DNA from: Kitasatospora sp. MAP12-44
GTDB lineage: Bacteria > Actinomycetota > Actinomycetes > Streptomycetales > Streptomycetaceae
Reading direction: 5' to 3'
Length of the DNA stretch: 64,000 nt
Assembly (NCBI RefSeq): GCF_029892095.1
Contig: NZ_JARZAE010000004.1
Span: 6,324,001 to 6,388,000 of the forward strand
The position numbers and the translations under genes were made by a program. Position 1 is the stretch's first letter. Each line of letters opens with the position of its first letter. Shown here piece after piece: positions 8,365-19,249 of the stretch. Under the pieces are notes generated by a model, which saw only the letters and a program-made list of their open reading frames with translations, had not been told where the DNA came from and did not search any database.

Positions 8365-9003
8365 ATGGCGACCCTCGTCCTCACCCGCCCCCGCACTCTC
8401 CGCGGCCTCGCCCTCGGCCGCCGCCTGCCACAGCTGCTGGCCGGCCTGACGCTGTACGGCGCGAGCCTGGCCCTGATGGTCCGGGCCGCCCTCGGCCTCA
8501 GCCCGTGGGACGTCCTGCACCAGGGCCTGACCCGGCACTTCGGCCTGAGCATCGGCGCCTGGATGACGATCACCGGCGCCGCCGTCCTGCTGTTCTGGAT
8601 CCCGCTGCGCCAGCGGCCCGGCGTCGGCACGGTCGGCAACGTGCTGATCCTGGGCGCCACGATGGACCTGACCCTTGACCTGCTGCCCGCCCAGCACGGG
8701 CTGCCCGTACGGATCGCCCTGCTGGCCGCCGGCGTCCTGCTGAACGGCCTGGCCACCGGCCTGTACATCGGCGCGCGCCTCGGCCCCGGCCCGCGCGACG
8801 GGCTGATGACCGGCCTGCACCGCCGCACCGGCCGCTCGCTGCGGCTGATCCGCACCGCCATCGAGCTCAGCGTCCTGACGGCCGGCGTGCTGCTGGGCGG
8901 CGGCGCCGGTCCTGGCACGCTGCTCTACGCGGTGGCGATCGGCCCGCTGGCACAGATCTTCCTGCCCTGGTGCACCGTTGCCGTCCCGGAGCCCCGGAAG
9001 TGA
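8365..9003 (+). CDS. YczE/YitT-like integral membrane protein
   Basis: 212 residues with five hydrophobic segments and little charge between them: LLAGLTLYGASLALMVRAALG, WMTITGAAVLLFWIPL, a VGNVLILGATMDLTL segment, ALLAAGVLLNGLATGLYIGARLG and TAIELSVLTAGVLLGG. The motif GLGPGPRDGLMTGLHRRTG between segments 4 and 5 resembles the YczE/YitT/YyaS signature. The transported compound is unknown. Divergent MocR placement suggests it moves the compound that the regulator senses. Confidence 0.8.
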   Translation: MATLVLTRPRTLRGLALGRRLPQLLAGLTLYGASLALMVRAALGLSPWDVLHQGLTRHFGLSIGAWMTITGAAVLLFWIPLRQRPGVGTVGNVLILGATMDLTLDLLPAQHGLPVRIALLAAGVLLNGLATGLYIGARLGPGPRDGLMTGLHRRTGRSLRLIRTAIELSVLTAGVLLGGGAGPGTLLYAVAIGPLAQIFLPWCTVAVPEPRK

Positions 9004-9069
9004 TGAACTTCGCCTCGCCGGGCCGCCGCTCGTCGCGCGGTGGGGGCGGGGTCTCGTAAGGTCGTCTCC

Positions 9070-10815
9070 GTGTTGGACGAGATGCGGATACGGGATCTTG
9101 GCGTCATCGATGACGCGGTGGTGGAGCTGGCGCCCGGCTTCACCGTCGTGACCGGCGAGACCGGTGCGGGCAAGACCATGGTGGTGACCAGCCTTGGTCT
9201 GCTGCTCGGCGGCCGCGCTGACCCCGCCCTGGTGCGGGCCGGCGCCGACCGGGCGGTGGTCGAGGGCCGCCTCACGCTGCCCGCGGGCGCCCCGGCGGCG
9301 GTCCGGGCGCTGGAGGCCGGCGCCGAACTGGACGACGGCCAGCTGCTGATCAGCCGTACGGTCTCGGCCGAGGGCCGCTCCCGGGCGCACGTCGGCGGCC
9401 GCTCGGTGCCGGTCAGCCTGCTCGCCGAGCTCGGCGAGGACCTGATCGCCGTGCACGGCCAGACCGACCAGCAGCGCCTGCTGCGGCCCTCCCGCCAGCG
9501 CGCCGCGCTGGACCGCTACGCGGGGGAGGCGCTCGCCGAGCCGCTGGCCCGCTACCGGGCCGTGCACCGCCGGCTGCGCGAGGTCTCGACCACCCTGGCC
9601 GAGCTGACCACCCGGGCCCGTGAGCGCGCCCAGGAGGCCGATCTGCTCCGCTTCGGCCTGGAGGAGATCACCGCCGCCGAACCGGTGGCCGGCGAGGAGC
9701 AGGAGCTGGCCGCCGAGGCCGAGCGGCTCGGCCACGCGGACGCGCTCTCCTCCGCCGCCGCGCTGGCCCACGCCGCGCTGGCCGGCGACCAGGAGGACCC
9801 GGACTCGCAGGACGCCGGCACCCTGCTCGGCCAGGCCCGCCGCGCCCTGGACGGCGTGCGCGGGCATGACGAGCGGCTGGCGGCGCTGGCCGACCGGCTC
9901 ACCGAGGTGGGCTACCTGCTGGCCGACGTCGCCGGCGACCTCGCGCTCTACGCGGACGACCTGGACGCCGACCCGGTCCGGCTGGCAGCCGTCGAGGAGC
10001 GCCGCTCGGTGGTGGCCCAGCTGCTGCGCAAGTACGGATCGGTCGAGGGGGGCACCGCCGAGGTGATCGAGTGGGCGGACGCCTCCGCCACCCGGCTCGC
10101 CGAACTCGACGGCGACGACGACCGGATCGAGGAGCTGGGCGCCGAGGAGGGCGCGCTGCGGCTCGAACTGGCCGTGCTGGCCGCCGAGGTCTCCGCCGCC
10201 CGGCACGCCGCCGCTGGCCGCTTCGCCGCGGCCGTCTCCGCCGAGCTCACCGAACTGGCCATGCCGCACGCCCGGGTGACCTTCGACCTCTCCCGCCTCG
10301 ACGACCCGGCCGGCCTGGAGCTGGAGGGCCGCACGGTGGCCTACGGCTCGCACGGCGTGGACGAGGTCGAGGTGCTGCTCGCCCCGCACCCGGGTGCCTC
10401 GGCACGGCCGATCGCCAAGGGCGCCTCGGGTGGTGAGCTGTCCCGGGTGATGCTCGCGGTCGAGGTGGTCTTCGCCGGTGCGGACCCGGTCCCGACCTAT
10501 CTGTTCGACGAGGTGGACGCCGGTGTCGGCGGCAAGGCGGCGGTCGAGATCGGCCGCCGGCTGGCCAAGTTGGCGCAGAGCGCCCAGGTCGTGGTGGTGA
10601 CCCACCTGCCGCAGGTGGCGGCCTTCGCCGACCGGCACCTGGTGGTGGAGAAGACCAACGACGGCACGGTCACCCGCAGCGGCGTCAAGACGCTCAACGA
10701 CGAGCAGCGGGTGCGCGAGCTGTCCCGGATGCTGGCCGGCCTGGAGGACTCCGAGCTGGGCCGCGCCCACGCCGAGGAGCTCCTCGCCGCCGCCAGGGCA
10801 CCGCGGCAGCTTTAG
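9070..10815 (+). CDS. recN: DNA repair ATPase RecN
   Basis: About 580 residues with the SMC-like layout: Walker A GETGAGKTM near residue 30, a long coiled-coil middle, then AKGASGGELSRVMLA (signature) and YLFDEVDAGVGGKAAVEIG (Walker B) in the C-terminal lobe. RecN joins double-strand ends during recombinational repair. Start: family proteins begin near LDEMRIRDLGVIDDAVVEL, so GTG 9070 or TTG 9073 is preferred over GTG 9040. The gene closes the nadK-recN part of the conserved block. Confidence 0.95.
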   Translation: MLDEMRIRDLGVIDDAVVELAPGFTVVTGETGAGKTMVVTSLGLLLGGRADPALVRAGADRAVVEGRLTLPAGAPAAVRALEAGAELDDGQLLISRTVSAEGRSRAHVGGRSVPVSLLAELGEDLIAVHGQTDQQRLLRPSRQRAALDRYAGEALAEPLARYRAVHRRLREVSTTLAELTTRARERAQEADLLRFGLEEITAAEPVAGEEQELAAEAERLGHADALSSAAALAHAALAGDQEDPDSQDAGTLLGQARRALDGVRGHDERLAALADRLTEVGYLLADVAGDLALYADDLDADPVRLAAVEERRSVVAQLLRKYGSVEGGTAEVIEWADASATRLAELDGDDDRIEELGAEEGALRLELAVLAAEVSAARHAAAGRFAAAVSAELTELAMPHARVTFDLSRLDDPAGLELEGRTVAYGSHGVDEVEVLLAPHPGASARPIAKGASGGELSRVMLAVEVVFAGADPVPTYLFDEVDAGVGGKAAVEIGRRLAKLAQSAQVVVVTHLPQVAAFADRHLVVEKTNDGTVTRSGVKTLNDEQRVRELSRMLAGLEDSELGRAHAEELLAAARAPRQL

Positions 10816-10958
10816 CGCGCTCCCCGTTGTGCCGACTGTCCAAGAAGCCCGCGGACCTGGCATCGTGGCGGGCGGACCATGGATTCCGGTCCCGGACGTC
10901 GACGGCGGGGGCATCCCGGCGGCGGCGCGAGCCAGAGACGAAGTCGGAGCGAGACGAC

Positions 10959-12125
10959 GTGGACCATTCCTCCGCCCGGGGCACCGCGACCGGCCCGGAA
11001 TCGGGCCAACTGCACGTGGTGCTGGTGCTGTCGGCCGGCAGCGGCGGGATCGGCGCGCATGTGCGCTCCCTCGCGCAGGGGCTGACCGCGCACGGCCTCA
11101 AGGTGACGGTCTGCGCGCCGGCCGACTCCGACGCGCTGTTCGGCTTCTCGCGTACCGGCGCGGTCTTCCACCCGGTGGAGATCACCGCGACGGCCGGCGC
11201 CCGCAGCGACGCCACCGCGATCGGTGAGCTGCGCCGCGCCTTCACCGGCGCCGGGCTGGTGCACGCGCACGGCCTGCGGGCCGCGCTGCTGGCCGACCTC
11301 GCGCTGCGTACAGCGGGCCGGCTGCCCGGCCTGCGGCCGGAGACCCCGCTGGTGGTGACCTCCCACCACGCGCTGCTCGCCACCGGCCTGGAGCGCCGGT
11401 TGCAGCGCCTGATGGAGCGCCGGGTGGCCCGGGCGGCCGACCTGGTGCTCGGCGCCTCCTCGGACCTGGTGGCCCGGGCCCGTGAGCTGGGAGCCACCGA
11501 CGCCCGGCTCGGCCCGGTGGCGGCCCCGCCGTTCGCCCCGGGCGGCCTGGGCCGGGCGGCGGCTCGCGCCGAGCTGCTGACCGGCGACCCGGACGCGGCG
11601 CAGCGCCCGCTCGTCCTGGCGGTGGGCCGACTCGTGCCGCACAAGGGCTTCGGCCACCTGCTGGACGCCTCCCGCGAGCTGCCCCGGGACGCGCTGGTGC
11701 TGATCGCGGGCGACGGGCCGCAGGGCCCCGAGCTGCGCGCGCGGGCCGCCGCCGAGAAGCTGCCGGTGGTGCTGCTCGGCCACCGCACCGATGTGCCCGA
11801 CCTGCTGGCCGCCGCCGACGTGGTGGTGATCAGCAGCCGCTGGGAGGCCCGTTCGCTGGTCGCCCAGGAGGCGCTGCGGGCCGGCGTGCCGCTGGTGGCG
11901 ACCGCCGTCGGCGGGATCCCCGAGCTGGTCGGCGACGCCGCGGTGCTGGTGCCCGCCGGCGACCCGGCCGCGCTCGGCCGGGCGGTGCGCGAGCTGCTGG
12001 CCGATCCTGCGCGTCGCGCGGCGCTGGCGGCGGCCGGGCCCGTCCAGGCCGAGACCTGGCCGGACGAGGCCGCCACCGTCGCACAGGTGCTCAGCACGTA
12101 CGACGAGCTGGTGCAGCGCCCGTAG
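10959..12125 (+). CDS. Glycosyltransferase family 4 (GT-B)
   Basis: 388 residues from GTG 10959, which has GGAG 9 bp upstream. The N-terminal GT-B half contains VVLVLSAGSGGIGAHVRSLAQGL, the GT4 acceptor-side glycine loop. The C-terminal half has RPLVLAVGRLVPHKGFGHLLDA and the E-x7-E motif (EARSLVAQE), where GT4 enzymes bind the sugar-nucleotide donor. The acceptor is unknown; cell-wall, phospholipid or trehalose-linked glycans are possible. It is convergent with the GH15 gene, only 16 bp apart. The longer frame from 10827 has no Shine-Dalgarno. Confidence 0.88.
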   Translation: MDHSSARGTATGPESGQLHVVLVLSAGSGGIGAHVRSLAQGLTAHGLKVTVCAPADSDALFGFSRTGAVFHPVEITATAGARSDATAIGELRRAFTGAGLVHAHGLRAALLADLALRTAGRLPGLRPETPLVVTSHHALLATGLERRLQRLMERRVARAADLVLGASSDLVARARELGATDARLGPVAAPPFAPGGLGRAAARAELLTGDPDAAQRPLVLAVGRLVPHKGFGHLLDASRELPRDALVLIAGDGPQGPELRARAAAEKLPVVLLGHRTDVPDLLAAADVVVISSRWEARSLVAQEALRAGVPLVATAVGGIPELVGDAAVLVPAGDPAALGRAVRELLADPARRAALAAAGPVQAETWPDEAATVAQVLSTYDELVQRP

Positions 12126-12141
12126 GCACCGCACCGCCGCA

Positions 12142-14091
12142 CTACTGAGCGGCGGAGGCCTGCGGCTGCGGGGAGAGGTAGGCCGCGCCGCAGGCGGTCA
12201 GCCGCAGGGCGGTGTCGATCAGCGGCACATGGCTGAACGCCTGCGGGAAGTTGCCGACCTGGCGCTTGAGCCGCGGGTCCCACTCCTCGGCCAGCAGCCC
12301 CACGTCGTTGCGCAGCGCGAGCAGCTTCTCGAACAGCTCGCGCGCCTCGCCGACCCGGCCGATCATCGCCAGGTCGTCGGCGAGCCAGAACGAGCAGGCC
12401 AGGAACGCGCCCTCGTGCCCCGACAGCCCGTCCACGTTGTTGCCCTGCTCGTCATGGGTCGGGTAGCGCAGCACGAAGCCGTCCTCGGTGGACAGTTCGC
12501 GCTGGATCGCCTCGATGGTGCCGATCACCCGCTTGTCGTCCGGCGGCAGGAAGCCGACCTGCGGGATCAGCAGCAGCGAGGCGTCCAGTTCGCTGCCGCC
12601 GTAGTACTGGGTGAAGGTGTTGCGCTCGGGGTCGTAGCCCTTCTCGCAGACGTCCGCGTGGATCTCGTCGCGCAGCGCGCGCCAGCGGTCCAGCGGGCCC
12701 TCGGCCGGGGTCTGCTCGATCAGCTTGATCGTGCGGTCCACCGCGACCCAGGCCATCACCTTGGAGTGCACGAAGTGCCGGCGCGGCCCGCGGACCTCCC
12801 AGATGCCCTCGTCGGGCGCCTTCCAGTGCTCCTCCAGGTAGCTGATCAGGCGCAGCTGCAGCAGGTGGGCGTGGTCGTTGCGGGACAGGCCAGTCATCTG
12901 GGCCAGGTAGAGCGCCTCGACCACCTCGCCGTAGACGTCCAGCTGGAGCTGGCCGGCGGCGCCGTTGCCGACCCGTACGGGCGCCGAGCCCTCGTAGCCC
13001 GGCAGCCAGTCCAGGTGGATCTCGGACAGCTCGCGCTCGCCGGTGATGGAGTACATGATCTGCAGGTTCTCCGGGTCGCCGGCCACCGCCCGCAGCAGCC
13101 ACTCGCGCCAGGCCCGGGCCTCCTCGCGGTAGCCGGTGCGCAGCAGCGAGGAGAGGGTGATCGCGGCGTCCCGCAGCCAGGTGTAGCGGTAGTCCCAGTT
13201 GCGTTCGCCGCCGATGTCCTCGGGCAGCGAGGTGGTGGGCGCGGCGACGATGCCGCCGGTGGGGGCGTAGGTGAGCGCCTTGAGGGTGATCAGCGAGCGG
13301 ACCACGGCCTCCTGGTAGGGGCCCTGGTAGGTGCAGTGGCTGACCCAGTCCAGCCAGAACGCCTCGGTGAGCGCGAGCGCGGCCTCCGCGTCCGGGGCCT
13401 CCGGCGGCGGCAGGTGGGAGGCCTGCCAGGTGAGCGCGAAGGTGATCCGCTCGCCCGCCTCGACCGTGAAGTCGGCGTAGGTGGTCAGGTTGCGTCCGTA
13501 GGTCTCGGACTCGCCGTCCAGCCAGACGGAGTCGGGGCCGGCCATGGCGACCGTGCGGTGCCCGCCGTCGGGCTGCTCCACCCGGTGCACCCAGGGGACG
13601 ATCCGGCCGTAGCTGAAGCGCATCCGCAGCGCGGAGCGCATCCGCACCCGCCCGCTGAGGCCCTCCACGATGCGGATCATCTGCGGCACCGGCTCCTGGT
13701 CGCCGAGGTGGCGCGGCGGCATGAAGTCGATCACCCGGACGCTGCCGCGCTCGGTGTCCCACTCCTGCTCCAGGATCAGCGAGTCGCCCCGGTAGCGGCG
13801 CCGGTCGGCGGGGACGGCGGGCGCCGCGGCGCTGATCGGGGGCTCCTTCAGTTCACCCGTATCGGCGAAGGGCGCGCGCGGAGCCGGTGCGGCGGGGACC
13901 GGGCCGATGGGGGCCGCCTCGGCGGGGCCGATTCGCCAGAAGCCGTGTTCGTCGGTGCCCAGCAGGCCGGCGAAGACGGCGGGGGAGTCGAACCGGGGCA
14001 GGCAGAGCCAGTCCACGGCCCCGTCTCTGCTGACCAGGGCGGCGGTCTGCATGTCCCCGATGAGTGCGTAGTCCTCGATACGGCCGGCCAC
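12142..14091 (-). CDS. Glycoside hydrolase family 15 (glucoamylase/trehalase-like)
   Basis: 649 residues from GTG 14091, whose GGAG lies 6 bp upstream. The N-terminus IEDYALIGDMQTAALVSRDGAVDWLC is the beta-sandwich start of the family. The catalytic (alpha/alpha)6 barrel carries LPEDIGGERNWDYRYTWLRDA, the GH15 signature with the general-acid region. GH15 enzymes release glucose from alpha-glucans or hydrolyse trehalose; actinobacterial paralogues include trehalases. Upstream of GTG the frame continues open but is Pro/Arg-rich shadow. It is convergent with the GT4 gene and divergent from pyrG. Confidence 0.9.
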   Translation of the reverse strand: MAGRIEDYALIGDMQTAALVSRDGAVDWLCLPRFDSPAVFAGLLGTDEHGFWRIGPAEAAPIGPVPAAPAPRAPFADTGELKEPPISAAAPAVPADRRRYRGDSLILEQEWDTERGSVRVIDFMPPRHLGDQEPVPQMIRIVEGLSGRVRMRSALRMRFSYGRIVPWVHRVEQPDGGHRTVAMAGPDSVWLDGESETYGRNLTTYADFTVEAGERITFALTWQASHLPPPEAPDAEAALALTEAFWLDWVSHCTYQGPYQEAVVRSLITLKALTYAPTGGIVAAPTTSLPEDIGGERNWDYRYTWLRDAAITLSSLLRTGYREEARAWREWLLRAVAGDPENLQIMYSITGERELSEIHLDWLPGYEGSAPVRVGNGAAGQLQLDVYGEVVEALYLAQMTGLSRNDHAHLLQLRLISYLEEHWKAPDEGIWEVRGPRRHFVHSKVMAWVAVDRTIKLIEQTPAEGPLDRWRALRDEIHADVCEKGYDPERNTFTQYYGGSELDASLLLIPQVGFLPPDDKRVIGTIEAIQRELSTEDGFVLRYPTHDEQGNNVDGLSGHEGAFLACSFWLADDLAMIGRVGEARELFEKLLALRNDVGLLAEEWDPRLKRQVGNFPQAFSHVPLIDTALRLTACGAAYLSPQPQASAAQ

Positions 14092-14584
14092 GTGGATCTC
14101 CAGTTCGCGGTAGTGCTCGGCGGTCGCGCGACGGAGCGGGAGCGTGACTGCGGGGCCGCAGGGTGAGGGGCGAGCCCCGACCGGCGTGGGGGAGTGCAGC
14201 TGGGGTCCGGTACCGCATCGGGGACGGAGAGGCGTCGTCCCGACCCCTCGTCCTCGGCTGGCTCTGCTGTCGGCGATGCGTCCGTGCAGGATACGACGAG
14301 GTGGGCGGGCGAAGCACCCGGAAACGATCTCTTTGACCGGAACGGGCCAGCCGGACCTGATCACCACGGCCCGTGGACGGGACCGCTCGCTCACCCGTAC
14401 GGAGTAGTCGGGGGACGTCCGAACGCGTGCCGTCCAGCTCGCTGATACCCTGGTATCCCGTGGACTGGTGGATCAACCGCCCCGGACCCGCCGACTGACG
14501 ACCCCCGCTACGCGGCCTCTCGTCCGTTCGGCGCGGCCGCGCCACCAGCGTCATCCTCGACACGCGACCCACGGGAGCCCCCTC
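14092..14584. promoter_or_regulatory. GH15-pyrG divergent region (493 bp, no gene)
   Basis: No convincing coding sequence. It must contain promoters for GH15 (minus) and pyrG (plus). The most striking element is a 14-bp palindrome GATACCCTGGTATC at 14444-14457, about 130 bp before the pyrG start. Its TACCCT could serve as a -10. pyrG starts at TTG 14585 with GGGAG at 14573-14577. Confidence 0.5.
14444..14457. promoter_or_regulatory. 14-bp perfect palindrome upstream of pyrG
   Basis: GATACC-CT-GGTATC. It may be a repressor operator or overlap a promoter -10. No family can be named. Confidence 0.35.
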
Positions 14585-16264
<1,680 letters not shown>

Positions 16265-16274
16265 CCAGCGGTAG

Positions 16275-16314
16275 CAGACGGCGGTCGGGCGGATCCTCGC
16301 CCGGCCGCCGTCTG
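16275..16314 (+). terminator. Terminator hairpin after pyrG
   Basis: CAGACGGCGG(t)CGGGCG pairs with CGCCCGG(c)CGCCGTCTG across a short loop. There is no U tract, as is usual for Streptomyces hairpin terminators, and the 10-bp base is perfect. Confidence 0.7.
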
Positions 16315-16350
16315 TCGTAGGTTGAGCTCTTCGGACCTAAGGGGAGTGCC

Positions 16351-16992
16351 ATGACGGACGTCCAGCAGCAGATCAGCGACCAGGCCGAGGAGTGGCGGGT
16401 GCTCTCCTCGACGACCCCGTTCCAGGGCCGGGTGACCGGGGTGCGCACCGACGAGGTCGAGATGCCGGACGGCTCGGTGGCCCGCCGCGACTACCAGACC
16501 CACCCGGGCTCGGTCAGCGTGCTGGCGCTGGACGAGCAGCAGCGGGTGCTGCTGGTGCGCCAGTACCGCCACCCGGTGCGCCAGCGGCTCTGGGAGCTGC
16601 CGGCCGGACTGCTGGACGTACCCGGCGAGAACCCGCTGCACGCGGCCCAGCGCGAGCTCTACGAGGAGGCGCACTGCAAGGCGGGGGAGTGGAAGGTGCT
16701 GGTCGACTTCTACACCTCGCCCGGTGGGACCGACGAGGCACTGCGGCTCTTCCTGGCCACCGACCTGGCCGACTCCGAGGACGAGCGCTACGCGGCGCAC
16801 GGCGAGGAGCTGGAGATCGAGGTGGCCCGGGTGCCGCTGGAGCTGCTGATCCGCCGGGTGCTGGCCGGCGAGCTGCACAACCCGACGCTGATCACCGGCA
16901 CCCTGGCGCTGCACGCCGCGCTCACCGGCGCCGGCCTGGCCGCGCTGCGCCCGGCCGACTCGCCGTGGCCGGCCCGGCCCTTCACCGCCTGA
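16351..16992 (+). CDS. Nudix hydrolase, ADP-ribose pyrophosphatase type
   Basis: 213 residues. The Nudix box region reads ELPAGLLDVPGENPLHAAQ then RELYEEAHCKAG, with the REUxEE core intact. SPGGTDEALRLFLATDL after the box is typical of the ADP-ribose pyrophosphatase subgroup. It hydrolyses ADP-ribose or related nucleoside diphosphates. The GGGGAG Shine-Dalgarno lies about 8 bp before ATG 16351. The order pyrG then Nudix matches M. tuberculosis Rv1699-Rv1700. Confidence 0.9.
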   Translation: MTDVQQQISDQAEEWRVLSSTTPFQGRVTGVRTDEVEMPDGSVARRDYQTHPGSVSVLALDEQQRVLLVRQYRHPVRQRLWELPAGLLDVPGENPLHAAQRELYEEAHCKAGEWKVLVDFYTSPGGTDEALRLFLATDLADSEDERYAAHGEELEIEVARVPLELLIRRVLAGELHNPTLITGTLALHAALTGAGLAALRPADSPWPARPFTA

Positions 16993-17102
16993 GCCCGACC
17001 CGGCGTCCGCTCGCTGCTCCACCCGCACTGATCCAGCGGGGTGATTCGCCCGTTGGTACTACCGGAATGTCCACTCCGCAGGGTGCCTTCGTCGAACTAC
17101 GC

Positions 17103-17138
17103 TTCGCAGACGGACCTGGGCACAGGTCGGTCTGCGAA
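17103..17138. promoter_or_regulatory. 36-bp near-perfect inverted repeat
   Basis: Arms TTCGCAGAC-g-GACCT and AGGTC-g-GTCTGCGAA flank a 6-nt loop, ending 30 bp before the next start. With no U tract it may be an operator or an RNA hairpin rather than a terminator. Confidence 0.45.
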
Positions 17139-17168
17139 CGCTGAGCGACTTGGTCAGGAGTGGCGCAC

Positions 17169-18983
17169 GTGGCGAGGAAGACGGCGACGATGGACGCACG
17201 GCCGGCCCCGGCCGGCCCACCGGACCGGCTCCCGCGTGGCCCGGAGCCGTTCACCGGCCGGCGCGGCGAACTCGCCGCGCTGCGCGCCCGCGCGGACCGG
17301 CCGGCCCCGGGCGGCGGCTGCCGGCTGCTGGTGATCGCCGGGCGGCCCGGCTCCGGGCGCACCGCGCTGGCGCTGCGCTTCGCCCGTTCGTATCCCGACT
17401 CCCGCGAGCCGCTGTTCGCCCGGCTCAGCGCCCCCGACGGCAGCGCCCTGGAGAGCGGCGCGGTGGCCCGCGTGCTGCTGGAGCAACTGGGCGCACAGCC
17501 GCCGCAGGGTGTGCTGCCCGACGACGGGGCGCCGGACCCGGCCTGCGAGCGGCTGCGCGCGGTGCTGACCGGCCGCGACACGCTGCTGGTGCTGGACGCC
17601 GTTCCGGACGCCGAGCGGCTCGCCGCGCTGCTCCCGGACGAGCCGCGCTGCCTGGTGCTCGCCGTCACCGAGGGCCCGCTGACCGGGCTGGCCGACCGCT
17701 GGGCGGTGGACCCGGTGATCCTCAGCGGCCTGGAGGAGTCCGCCGCCGTCGAACTGCTGACCGGCGTCGTCGGCGGGACCCGGGTCAGCTGCGACCCGGT
17801 CGGCGCGGCCGAACTGGTCGAGGCCTGCGCCGGTCGCCCAGCGCCGCTGCGGCTGATGGCCGGCTGGTTGCGCGAGCGGCCGAAGGCGGCCGTCCCGGAC
17901 GCGGTGGCCGCGCTCAAGGCGGCCGGCGCCGAGGCGGACGCCGGCGACCCGCTGGCGGCGGCGCTGACCCTGCGCTACCGCGCGCTGCCGGTGGCGCAGG
18001 CCCGGCTGCTGCGGATGCTGACGCTGGCCCCCGGTCGGCGCGGCGATCTGCGTACCGCCTCCGCGCTGGTCGGCTGCCCGGCTCCCGAGGCGGCCGCCGC
18101 GCTGCACGCGCTGGCCGAGGGTGAGCTGCTGGAGGAGGACCTGCCGGCCGCTGACGGCACCCCGCGCTACCTGGTGCCGGGCCGGCTGTACGGCCGGCTG
18201 CTCGCGCTGCGCGAGGAGCTGGACCGCCCGGCCGAGGTGCAGCTGGCCCGCGCCCGGCTGCTGGAGCGGCTGGTGCGGCTGGTGGACTCGGCTCGCGCGC
18301 TGCTCGAGCCCGCCCGCACGGCGGGCGCCGATCCGCTGCCCGGGCCGCTGAGGCTGCGGACGGCCCAGCAGGCCCGGCAGTGGCTGCTGGGCGAGCGCGA
18401 CCTGCTGCTGGGCGCCGTCGAGGACGCGATCGGCCTGGCCGACCTGGACGGTTCGGCGGGCCGGCTGGTCAGCGCCCTGCTGCGGACGCTGCCGCTGACC
18501 GGCGAGGCGGCGCCGGCCGACCTCTATCAGCTGCACGCGCTGGTGCTGCGGATGGCCGAGCGGCACGGTTCGCCGCGCCGGGCGGCCGCCGCGCTGCTCA
18601 ACCTCGCCGACCTGCAGGCCGCCGCCGGGCACTGGGAGGCCGCCGCGCTGCGCTACCGGGCCGCGCTGGAGCACGCCAGGCAGCCGCGGGACGAGGAGGC
18701 CACCGCCCGGGCGCTGGAGGGTGCGGCCGAGTGCTACCGGGCGCTGGGCGACCCGGTGCGGGCCGCGGACTGGTTCGGCCGGGCGCTGGCGCTGCGCCAG
18801 GGCCTGGGCGAGAGCGCCGGGCAGGCCAGAGTGCTGGTCCGAACGGCCGAGGCGCACGCCGCCCAGTGCCGGTTCGCCGAGGCGGGGCGGGAGTACCGGG
18901 CGGCGCTGGCGCTGCTGCGCAGACTGGGCGACGAGCGCGGGATCAGGGCGGTGTCGGCGGCGCTGGCCGGCCTGGGGGAGTGA
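17169..18983 (+). CDS. P-loop NTPase with C-terminal TPR-like repeats (STAND-like)
   Basis: 604 residues. Residues 25-70 hold an AAA/NB-ARC style opening (FTGRRGELAALRA, then Walker A GRPGSGRTA at 58-66). A Walker B-like hydrophobic-acidic segment LLVLDAVPD follows near residue 145. From about residue 440 to the end there are TPR-type repeats (AAALLNLADLQAAAGHWEAA, AECYRALGDPVRAADWFGRAL). STAND proteins act as regulatory switches; this one lacks a recognisable DNA-binding domain. GTG 17169 has AGGAG eight bases upstream and beats GTG 17160. It occupies the interval where actinobacterial genomes often carry xerD. Confidence 0.72.
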   Translation: MARKTATMDARPAPAGPPDRLPRGPEPFTGRRGELAALRARADRPAPGGGCRLLVIAGRPGSGRTALALRFARSYPDSREPLFARLSAPDGSALESGAVARVLLEQLGAQPPQGVLPDDGAPDPACERLRAVLTGRDTLLVLDAVPDAERLAALLPDEPRCLVLAVTEGPLTGLADRWAVDPVILSGLEESAAVELLTGVVGGTRVSCDPVGAAELVEACAGRPAPLRLMAGWLRERPKAAVPDAVAALKAAGAEADAGDPLAAALTLRYRALPVAQARLLRMLTLAPGRRGDLRTASALVGCPAPEAAAALHALAEGELLEEDLPAADGTPRYLVPGRLYGRLLALREELDRPAEVQLARARLLERLVRLVDSARALLEPARTAGADPLPGPLRLRTAQQARQWLLGERDLLLGAVEDAIGLADLDGSAGRLVSALLRTLPLTGEAAPADLYQLHALVLRMAERHGSPRRAAAALLNLADLQAAAGHWEAAALRYRAALEHARQPRDEEATARALEGAAECYRALGDPVRAADWFGRALALRQGLGESAGQARVLVRTAEAHAAQCRFAEAGREYRAALALLRRLGDERGIRAVSAALAGLGE

Positions 18984-19106
18984 GATCTCCCGCGAGGCTT
19001 GTGAGCTATGGGAGATTTGCCCGTTCCGCGCTGTTTTGGCAGGAAGGCTCCGATGCAAGCCTACGAATCTGCCAATGAGTCCAGCCGATTTATTCAGTTT
19101 GGAAGG
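18984..19106. other. Intergenic hairpin after the P-loop/TPR gene
   Basis: Arms ATCTCCC (18985-18991) and GGGAGAT (19010-19016) form a 7-bp stem with an 18-nt loop just after the stop, followed by TTGCCCG. It is a weak terminator candidate. No gene is seen. Confidence 0.35.
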
Positions 19107-19135
19107 CTGACGGATCGCCTGGGCTTCATTACACT
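19107..19135 (+). promoter_or_regulatory. Putative housekeeping promoter of ald
   Basis: -35 CTGACG (19107-19112), 17-bp spacer, -10 TACACT (19130-19135). Transcription would start near 19142, leaving a leader of about 110 nt before ald. Confidence 0.5.
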
Positions 19136-19249
19136 CGACCTTAGTCGCGCAGTGCAGCGTGCCCCGGCCCTGCCGGAGGCCTGTCCACGCGTGCACCCGC
19201 CGGTCTTCCCCCGGTTGGGACTCCCATGGCAAGAGGGACGTGTTTAACC

